Part shown: positions 24,241 to 29,105 of the stretch, piece by piece
How the letters are laid out: every line of letters starts with the position of its first letter
Position numbering within the stretch: the first letter of the stretch is position 1
Assembly: GCA_913051905.1 (NCBI GenBank)
Contig: CAJXBY010000009.1
Span: forward strand, 1-29,105
Origin: an uncultured Gammaproteobacteria bacterium
GTDB lineage: Bacteria; Pseudomonadota; Gammaproteobacteria; Arenicellales; UBA868
Length of the DNA stretch: 29,105 nt
Reading direction: 5' to 3'
Position numbers and translations under genes: made by a program
The notes under the pieces: generated by a model
Told to the model about the DNA's origin: nothing
Database searches by the model: none
What the model saw: only the letters and a program-made list of their open reading frames with translations

Positions 24241-25203
24241 TCACGGGGTTCGCCCCCTGACCCTGACCTCTGCACCCTGCGCTTCCGGCTCAAGGTCGGT
24301 CAGCTCCGCCGGGAACCCGTCCGCCCGAAGATCGGTACCGCAGTCGTCCTCCAGGCGTTTGACCACCATGGACGACCAGGCCCGTGCCCCGTAGCGCATC
24401 AGGCCGTCCTTCATGACGTCCACCACCTTTGGCGAGAGGTCCAGCGGTATGTTGAATTTCTGGCCCAGCTCGTTGAAGAGCGACATGTCCTTCACCTCGT
24501 GGTCCATGGTGAAGTTGATGTTGTAGCTGCCGTTCAGGATCACCTGGCCTTCGGTTTCGTGAACAAAGGAATTGCCGGACGAGATGCGGATGGCCTCGTA
24601 GGCCACACCCAGGTCGATACCGGCTTTTTTTGAAACCATGAAGGCCTCCCCGGTAGAGATGAGCTGGACGCCGGCCAGGTAATTGGTCACCACTTTCATG
24701 ACGGATGCACTGCCCAGTCCCCCGGTGTAAAGGACCTGCCGTCCGATCGCCGTAAGAATGGGCAGGACTTTCTCGAAGGCGGCCCGGTCACCGCCTGCGA
24801 AGATCGCGATATTGCCGGTCGTCGCCCGGTGGCAGCCGCCGGAAACGGGGCTGTCCAGAGGCGTCGCGCCCCGGGCCTCGACCAGCGCGCCCAGGCGTTT
24901 GATTTCGGATTCGTCGGTGGTACTCATCTCCAGCCAGATCTTTCCGGCCGACAAGCCGGCGATCACACCATCGTCGGCCTCCATCACCGCAGCCGAGACG
25001 GCCGGTGACGGCAGGCAGGTGATGACCACGTCGCAGGCCTCAGCCATGTCACGCGTACTGTCGGCCCATTCCGCACCCTGTTCGATGAGGGGTTGCGCCG
25101 TGCTGCGGTCGAGGTCCCGCACCAGGGTATCGAATCCGTGCCGCACCAGGCTCCCCGCGAGCTTGGCCCCCACATTACCCAGACCGATAAAACCGATTTT
25201 CAT
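24241..25203 (-). CDS. NAD(P)-dependent beta-hydroxyacid dehydrogenase (3-hydroxyisobutyrate dehydrogenase-like)
   Basis: Oxidises a 3-hydroxy acid to a semialdehyde or keto acid. The 320-aa protein starts with the cofactor loop G-L-G-N-V-G at 7-12. The substrate loop D-S-P-V-S-G-G is at 117-123, and the catalytic lysine and asparagine are in V-M-K-V-V-T-N (Lys170, Asn174). Relatives include 3-hydroxyisobutyrate, tartronate-semialdehyde and 2-(hydroxymethyl)glutarate dehydrogenases. The C-terminal 25 residues (E-P-E-A-Q-G-A-E-V-R-V-R-G-R-T-P) go slightly beyond the usual end. It stands between PhyH (35-base gap) and TauD-like (97-base gap) genes on one strand, so it may oxidise an alcohol made by one of those oxygenases. 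Confidence 0.9.
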   Translation of the reverse strand: MKIGFIGLGNVGAKLAGSLVRHGFDTLVRDLDRSTAQPLIEQGAEWADSTRDMAEACDVVITCLPSPAVSAAVMEADDGVIAGLSAGKIWLEMSTTDESEIKRLGALVEARGATPLDSPVSGGCHRATTGNIAIFAGGDRAAFEKVLPILTAIGRQVLYTGGLGSASVMKVVTNYLAGVQLISTGEAFMVSKKAGIDLGVAYEAIRISSGNSFVHETEGQVILNGSYNINFTMDHEVKDMSLFNELGQKFNIPLDLSPKVVDVMKDGLMRYGARAWSSMVVKRLEDDCGTDLRADGFPAELTDLEPEAQGAEVRVRGRTP

Positions 25204-25238
25204 GATTGTTTACCCTGTGAATGAAACCGAATCTGCAA

Positions 25239-26039
25239 TCATCCCCTGCTCTGGGTTGCCTGCATCACCGCTGCCAGCTTCGCCCTTCGGGCCAGGGCTG
25301 CGGGAGCGAGATCTTCAGCCGGCGGTTCATCTTTGCCGAAGTGCCTGTAGCGGTCTTCACCCCGCACCAGCAGCGCCGTGTCCTGGTCGTGTTTGGTCTG
25401 GCGCATTGCCGGCGCGATGTACTGCACGTTCAATCCGATGCGCCGATCGGCGCTGCGGTTCGGCATCGAGGCGTGCAGTGTCCAGCCGTGATGAAAAGAC
25501 GCCTGACCGGGCTGGAGCGGACACAACACGGCCTCGTCCTCGTTGACATCGGCCACGGTCTGCCCCTGGTAGAGGATGTTCTCCGGGTCATTGGTGACGT
25601 CGTGGTGAAGGCGTCCCCGGCGGTGGCTGCCGGGCAGCATGCGCATGCATCCGCTCTCGGCGGTCGCGGGCGACAGCGCCAGCCACAGGGCCACTTCCTG
25701 ATCGCCGCTGAAGCCCCAGTAAGTCAGGTCCTGGTGCCAGCTGACGTGGCCCTCTGAATACGGTTCCTTGACGATATAGCCCGCACTGTAGAGCAGGATA
25801 TCGGGCCCGATCATGTGTTCGACCGCATCGAGGACCCGCGGATGAACCGCCAGTTCATAGGGAGAGCGCAGGATCGTGTGCACCTTGTACTCGTAGTGCA
25901 GCGCTCCGAATTTGGCTTCGGCCTCTTCCATACGGCGGCGGTGCGCTGCCGCCTCTTCCACAGAAAGAATCTCGAGCGGGGATACGAACCCGTCTCTCGC
26001 GAAATCCCGGGCGATGTCAGCCGGATCTACTGGGGGCAT
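25239..26039 (-). CDS. Phytanoyl-CoA dioxygenase (PhyH) family protein
   Basis: A 266-aa Fe(II)/2-oxoglutarate oxygenase. His102 and Asp104 (S-W-H-Q-D) with His189 (W-T-L-H-A-S) form the metal site; Arg199 or Arg200 (R-R-I-G-L-N) should bind 2-oxoglutarate. M-L-P-G-S-H at 134-139 is typical of the family. Bacterial PhyH proteins act on many free acids, not only phytanoyl-CoA, so the substrate is open. It heads the tight minus-strand run with the dehydrogenase, TauD-like and alpha/beta hydrolase genes. The ribosome binding site is weak and further in-frame starts upstream cannot be ruled out, but M-P-P-V-D-P fits the family N-terminus. Confidence 0.9.
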   Translation of the reverse strand: MPPVDPADIARDFARDGFVSPLEILSVEEAAAHRRRMEEAEAKFGALHYEYKVHTILRSPYELAVHPRVLDAVEHMIGPDILLYSAGYIVKEPYSEGHVSWHQDLTYWGFSGDQEVALWLALSPATAESGCMRMLPGSHRRGRLHHDVTNDPENILYQGQTVADVNEDEAVLCPLQPGQASFHHGWTLHASMPNRSADRRIGLNVQYIAPAMRQTKHDQDTALLVRGEDRYRHFGKDEPPAEDLAPAALARRAKLAAVMQATQSRG

Positions 26040-26176
26040 GATGCATTGTCGCAGCCATTGTGATCACTCCAGAGGCCTGGGTCTGTCATCTTCCGTCTGC
26101 CGCCCACCCAAACACAAGCAGGCACAGATCACTTCGCTATCTTAAACCCAAACCGCCATCAAACAGTTGCTGGTGA

Positions 26177-26962
26177 TCACTCGGTCACCTGCAACGCCAC
26201 CGTGCCGAGACCCGCAAACTCTGCGACGAGCTCATCTCCCGGAGTGACCCAATAGATCTCGGTCGCGGTGCCGGTATTGTGCATCTGCCCGGCCTTCAGG
26301 CCGTCGCCATCGCGCGACCTGGCATTGGCCAGCCAGACCAGCGCCTGCAGCGGATCACCGAGTACGTTTTCGCCGGACCCCTTGCGGACACAGCGGCCGT
26401 TGACGAGCAAAGACACCGGCATCCGGACGAGGTCAAGATCACGCCAGCACCGGCTGCCTGCCCCATAGACCAGGGCCCCGTCCGTGCCGTTGTCTGCAAT
26501 GACCGACCACACCTCCTGGGCCGGCCAGTTCTCCAGATGGCCCGCGACCACTTCGATCGTCGGATGCACGGCCTGAACCGCTGCTTCGACTTCTGTTCGC
26601 TCATAAGGCGTCGCTCGGCACGACAGATCGCGAGCAAGCGTGAAACCGAATTCACATTCGATGACCATGGGTGGGTAATCCGAAGCCTTGAGCACCGCCG
26701 GTTCGGCAAACAGCACCGTCTTGAACAGCCGGGCGTAGTACGGCTCTTCAAGCTTGAGCATCTGCTGAATCTTCCGGTTGGTACACGCGCAGAACCAGCC
26801 GGCAGTTTCCAGTCCGAGTATCTCCGCCAGGCGGTCCTGCACCGCATAGGCCTCGTCGAGATTCCGGGGCCGGATCCCGGCAGGAATATGAGCTATGACG
26901 GATTTTTCAAGGCGGGCTTTTTTCAGCAGCTGGGCCGCCTGTTCGATCTCGGCCGGTGTCAT
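26177..26962 (-). CDS. 2-keto-4-pentenoate hydratase / fumarylacetoacetate hydrolase-like protein
   Basis: A 261-aa protein of the MhpD-like branch of the FAH superfamily, which hydrates or decarboxylates 2-keto acids in meta-cleavage-type pathways. The metal-binding acids appear as Glu102 and Glu104 (I-E-C-E-F) and Glu137 (P-T-I-E-V-V), with G-D-P-L-Q-A-L-V-W-L-A-N near 202-213 and the C-terminal P-G-D-E-L-V-A-E-F. The usual G-W-K-x-G motif is G-W-F-C-A-C-T (55-61), so its conserved lysine is a phenylalanine. Activity may therefore differ from classical hydratases. It lies 137 bases upstream of PhyH on the same strand and could belong to the same catabolic run. Confidence 0.85.
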   Translation of the reverse strand: MTPAEIEQAAQLLKKARLEKSVIAHIPAGIRPRNLDEAYAVQDRLAEILGLETAGWFCACTNRKIQQMLKLEEPYYARLFKTVLFAEPAVLKASDYPPMVIECEFGFTLARDLSCRATPYERTEVEAAVQAVHPTIEVVAGHLENWPAQEVWSVIADNGTDGALVYGAGSRCWRDLDLVRMPVSLLVNGRCVRKGSGENVLGDPLQALVWLANARSRDGDGLKAGQMHNTGTATEIYWVTPGDELVAEFAGLGTVALQVTE

Positions 26963-27200
26963 GGTGTGTCGTCTGCGACTCTCACAGAACCCGATCCCTG
27001 GCGCGGCGGGCTACTCCCCCATACGCGCTTCTGATCAGAAGCCTCGTTCAGAAATTATAGCCTTCAGGATTTCAACTGCTTACAGCGGCGCCCGTTGCCC
27101 AGTTTGCAGGACAGTGCAGCGCTATGCAGAACACGACCCGAACGACTCCCACAAGCAGAATTACCGAGGGATAAAACTTTCTTCTATATATTGTGCGAAC

Positions 27201-27638
27201 TCATGAACCATCGGGATCGAGAGAGACCCGCCAGTGTGACATGGCCCGGCTCATCTGCTTGGCGATTGCAGCGGCGGTGTATTGACCCGAGTCGAGCTTG
27301 GCGTGTGTCTCCCGTCCAGATGCCGCCATCTTCCGCAATTTGCGGAAACCGCGTACCCGGTCGATGTCGAGCATCGGTTGCAGGCGGGCAAGTACCTGGT
27401 CTTTCTGCTTGTTCAAAAGCCAGTGGGCAAAGGCAAGATCGCAGTCTTCATGTCCAATCGCACCGGTCACCACTCGAAAGTCAGGCCGGGCAAGACGCAC
27501 GGTCAATCGACCCCAGGACAGGAATAACTGATCAGTGACCTTGCCGGGCCGGGGTTGTGGGTGCCTGGTCGCCTCCATCAGGCAATCGGGCGGCACACAC
27601 CGTCCGTATCGGCGGGTGACTGTACGACAGTAACTCAT
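27201..27638 (-). CDS. Unknown protein, 145 aa, coupled to the Tat-signal gene
   Basis: I recognise no family. The protein is soluble-looking, basic and helix-rich in its second half (K-Q-K-D-Q-V-L-A-R-L-Q-P-M-L, then F-R-K-L-R-K-M-A). It has four cysteines, three of them close to the N-terminus (positions 4, 14, 19). No signal peptide or membrane segment is seen. The main support for it being real is that its ATG overlaps the stop of the upstream gene as ATGA, a standard coupling arrangement, and that the frame stays open over 438 bases. Function unknown; it may act with the product of the upstream gene. Confidence 0.6.
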   Translation of the reverse strand: MSYCRTVTRRYGRCVPPDCLMEATRHPQPRPGKVTDQLFLSWGRLTVRLARPDFRVVTGAIGHEDCDLAFAHWLLNKQKDQVLARLQPMLDIDRVRGFRKLRKMAASGRETHAKLDSGQYTAAAIAKQMSRAMSHWRVSLDPDGS

Positions 27639-28228
27639 GACTGCTCCCAGCGGGACTTGCGCATGTTTGAAAGATCAACCCGGGTGTTCTCGCCCAACTC
27701 GTTGAGCCGGTTCTGCAGCAGGCTGATCGAGAGCAGGTCATCGGTTTCCACCGCTGTATAGGTTGAGCACATACCGGGGCAGTCCTGAAAACGGAGCTCG
27801 CCAGCCGCATCGCTTCCCGCAGTCCCGAAGTCAGGACCCAGATCCAGACGGCGCAGATAGGAAAAGGCCCGCGCATTAGAACAATGATTCAGCGCCCAGC
27901 ATTCAACCCAATGGTCTTCCGGTACCGGCTCATTGAGACCTCCGGGTTCCAGCTCCCACTCTTCGGCCCACTTCTCAATATCCTGGTCGTTCATGATGAA
28001 CCACTCGCGAAAGGTTGGTGCTGGCGGCGGATACTCCGCAGGATCACCGAGATAGAACACATACGTATCGTCGAAACGAATATTGAGAGTGTTCGCCGCA
28101 TTTGAAGGCGCTTCGATCAGAGGCTCACCGTGGTTCTCAACAAAAGCAAGGGCACGATCGAAGAACCGTGGCAGAAAAAGACCGCCGGCCGCAAGGCCGG
28201 TATTGATGAGAAATTGACGTCGGTTCAT
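27635..28228 (-). CDS. Unknown exported protein with twin-arginine signal, 197 aa
   Basis: The N-terminus N-R-R-Q-F-L-I (Arg 3 and 4) followed by a hydrophobic stretch (G-L-A-A-G-G-L-F-L-P) and A-L-A at 26-28 is a clear Tat signal with a likely cleavage site after residue 28. Tat export implies a protein folded, often with a cofactor, before secretion. The mature part is acidic, rich in Trp, Tyr and Pro, and has four cysteines in two pairs: E-C-W-A-L-N-H-C and D-C-P-G-M-C. The second pair (C-x3-C) could bind a metal or form a disulfide. I recognise no family. GGAG sits seven bases upstream of the ATG. The stop overlaps the start of the downstream unknown gene by four bases. Confidence 0.8.
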   Translation of the reverse strand: MNRRQFLINTGLAAGGLFLPRFFDRALAFVENHGEPLIEAPSNAANTLNIRFDDTYVFYLGDPAEYPPPAPTFREWFIMNDQDIEKWAEEWELEPGGLNEPVPEDHWVECWALNHCSNARAFSYLRRLDLGPDFGTAGSDAAGELRFQDCPGMCSTYTAVETDDLLSISLLQNRLNELGENTRVDLSNMRKSRWEQS

Positions 28229-28620
28229 AACAGATCTCCACAGGCCCTGTAACTTGAGGAGAGAAAGCGCCCAGGGCCATGGAGGGCAGGTTCTCTCGCT
28301 TTAGCCAGGTATTTCTTGACCGCCCCGGCAAGCTGAAAGCTCAAATCCGGCGGTGTGCAGGCATCAAAACCCGCTCCTGCTATCGCAAAAACGGGCTGTC
28401 ACCCCTTTTAGCGGTATTCATTAAGCGCCCGCAAGCATACAAATCGGCGCTGTCAGAATGTTACTTTGTCGAGACTCTGTCTGTGTGCAATTCAGGTGAC
28501 GTTTTGCAGGCGTTCCTCATCCTTCATATCCGGCATAATCGTTCGTAAACTGACATCAGGGACCCCTCGTTTAGACAGACGACCGAGAAATAAATAGAAG
28601 TGCGATGAAGAGGTAACTTC
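28229..28620. other. Intergenic stretch, nothing firm
   Basis: Almost 400 bases lie between the leftward Tat-signal gene and the rightward HsdM-like ORF. The base composition drops in GC across it, so a boundary between two kinds of DNA may fall here. A plus-strand frame at 28,279-28,548 (89 codons) has no ribosome binding site, domain or repeat that I can support. The only clear signal is GAAGAGGT at 28,607-28,614, a good Shine-Dalgarno sequence for the ATG at 28,621. Promoters for both flanking genes are expected but were not identifiable by eye. Confidence 0.4.
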
Positions 28621-28710
28621 ATGATCATCGGTGAACTGAAATCCAAAGTCGACAAAATCTGCGACAAGAAGGTTGGTCGGGCAAGACCGAGAGTACCCGC
28701 AAATATTTAA
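28621..28710 (+). CDS. Short ORF resembling the extreme N-terminus of a type I methyltransferase subunit (HsdM)
   Basis: Twenty-nine codons begin M-I-I-G-E-L-K-S-K-V-D-K-I-C-D, very close to the usual start of HsdM proteins (M-I-x-G-E-[IL]-K-x-x-V-D-x-I-W-D). After residue 15 the match ends and a stop follows at 28,708. GAAGAGGT lies six bases upstream of the ATG, so the start is well placed for translation. Most likely it is the stub of an hsdM gene cut off by deletion or frameshift. A frameshifted continuation (Q-E-G-W-S-G-K-T...) reads to a TAG near 28,770 but did not look like HsdM. Chance similarity over 15 residues cannot be excluded. Confidence 0.4.
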   Translation: MIIGELKSKVDKICDKKVGRARPRVPANI

Positions 28711-28817
28711 TGACGTCAGCTTTACCGTCTTTCGAATTTCATGATGATCCAGAAGTCATCTAGGTAAATAATGCTTATTCAGTAACAGTAACGCTGCTGA
28801 CTCCTTCTGCAAAGATC

Positions 28818-29105
28818 ATGATCGAAATAATTGCCGAACGATTCCACATTCTGCCAGACCAGGAACCCCGGAGGGGGGGTATGGCAGAGGTGTGGGAAGC
28901 TACTGATATGAAGACGAGGAGAGCAGTCGCGATCAAGAAGTTTTACGCAAGCAAGATGGGCGAGGTGTCACGCCAATCCTGGAATCGCGAACTTGGGGCC
29001 CTGGAAATTCTTAGAGGTCATCGAAATATCGTTGAAGTTCTTGATTTCGGTCAGATTGACGATTCCTGTTGGTTTATCGCTTTCGATTGGGTGGATCAGA
29101 CACTC
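28818..29105 (+). CDS. Serine/threonine protein kinase, N-terminal part, runs off the window
   Basis: The last 96 codons encode the N-lobe of a Hanks-type kinase. A glycine loop variant R-G-G-M-A-E-V-W-E-A is at 19-28, V-A-I-K has the ATP-binding lysine at 40, and Glu58 in the C-helix (N-R-E-L) is its partner. L-R-G-H-R-N-I-V-E-V-L-D-F follows, then the hinge region W-F-I-A-F-D-W-V near 85-92. The kinase domain begins directly at the N-terminus with no sensor or membrane part before it. The catalytic and activation loops and any C-terminal domain are beyond the window. The HsdM-like stub just upstream hints at a defence-type neighbourhood, but this is only suggestive. Confidence 0.85.
   Translation, partial: MIEIIAERFHILPDQEPRRGGMAEVWEATDMKTRRAVAIKKFYASKMGEVSRQSWNRELGALEILRGHRNIVEVLDFGQIDDSCWFIAFDWVDQTL

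Noticed and set aside
24144..24293. 50-residue N-terminal extension of the TauD-like gene
   Set aside because: It overlaps the dehydrogenase coding region, is rich in Arg and Pro, and lies before the normal TauD start.
28279..28548. Plus-strand frame of 89 codons
   Set aside because: No ribosome binding site, no motif and an irregular composition; probably chance.
1..29105. tRNA, rRNA, CRISPR arrays, transposases or attachment sites
   Set aside because: I looked for cloverleaf-like, direct-repeat and transposase signals on both strands by eye and found none; weak ones could have been missed without a covariance search.

Overview
The window is 29,105 bases of gene-dense bacterial DNA with no rRNA or tRNA genes, CRISPR arrays or insertion sequences that I can recognise. 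It reads as at least two kinds of DNA joined at about 4,049-4,058. Left of that point (1-4,058, minus strand, moderate GC) lie the 3' part of a DNA polymerase III delta-prime gene (holB), a RicT/PSP1 gene, an acetoacetyl-CoA synthetase and the first part of a thiolase. The holB-ricT pairing is typical of Firmicutes and related lineages such as Chloroflexota. Right of it the DNA is mostly GC-rich and proteobacterial in flavour: a 46-aa basic protein of a type known from Gammaproteobacteria, DUF6524 and DUF6498 membrane proteins, and a uracil-catabolism (URC) cluster. At the join, holB has lost its 5' half and an amidase its 3' half. This is either an assembly chimera or an illegitimate recombination scar.

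Layout. 1-4,058: thiolase, aacS, ricT, holB in one overlapping minus-strand operon. 4,040-6,469: truncated amidase, two very small genes, and a PuuB-like FAD amine oxidoreductase. 6,663-13,540: an SDR; the URC block (urc1, urc4, upp), which is expected to degrade uracil through its nucleotide; a flavodoxin-like reductase; a creatinase-like M24 protein that has lost most metal ligands; a DUF1989 urea/guanidine-associated protein; and a DUF6524 membrane protein. 13,725-16,670: a plus-strand run of GFA, DUF2000, SDR and enolase-superfamily genes. 16,699-18,245: a DUF6498 membrane protein and a 2-oxoglutarate oxygenase. 18,332-22,182: a lower-GC region with a CocE-hydrolase remnant, an intact SMP-30 lactonase, a multiply broken xylose-dehydrogenase-like SDR and an intact CocE/NonD hydrolase. 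22,287-26,962: a minus-strand catabolic run (alpha/beta hydrolase, TauD-like dioxygenase, 3-hydroxyisobutyrate-dehydrogenase-like, PhyH dioxygenase, hydratase/FAH-like). 27,201-28,228: a translationally coupled pair of unknown genes, the first with a Tat signal. 28,229-29,105: lower-GC DNA with a short HsdM-like leader ORF and the start of a Ser/Thr protein kinase that runs off the end.

How the genes fit together. Three themes stand out. First, nitrogen scavenging: URC block, DUF1989, creatinase-like M24 and amine oxidase. Second, oxidation of sugars or sugar acids: lactonase, dead dehydrogenase and enolase-superfamily dehydratase/racemase. Third, oxygenase-based breakdown of small organics: three different Fe(II)/2-oxoglutarate enzymes with hydrolases and dehydrogenases. 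This suits a heterotroph living on diverse dissolved organic matter. I found no convincingly new defence or mobile system. The best leads for something undescribed are the Tat-signal pair at 27.2-28.2 kb and the HsdM-like leader plus kinase at the right edge. All family calls were made by eye from motifs, without database searches.
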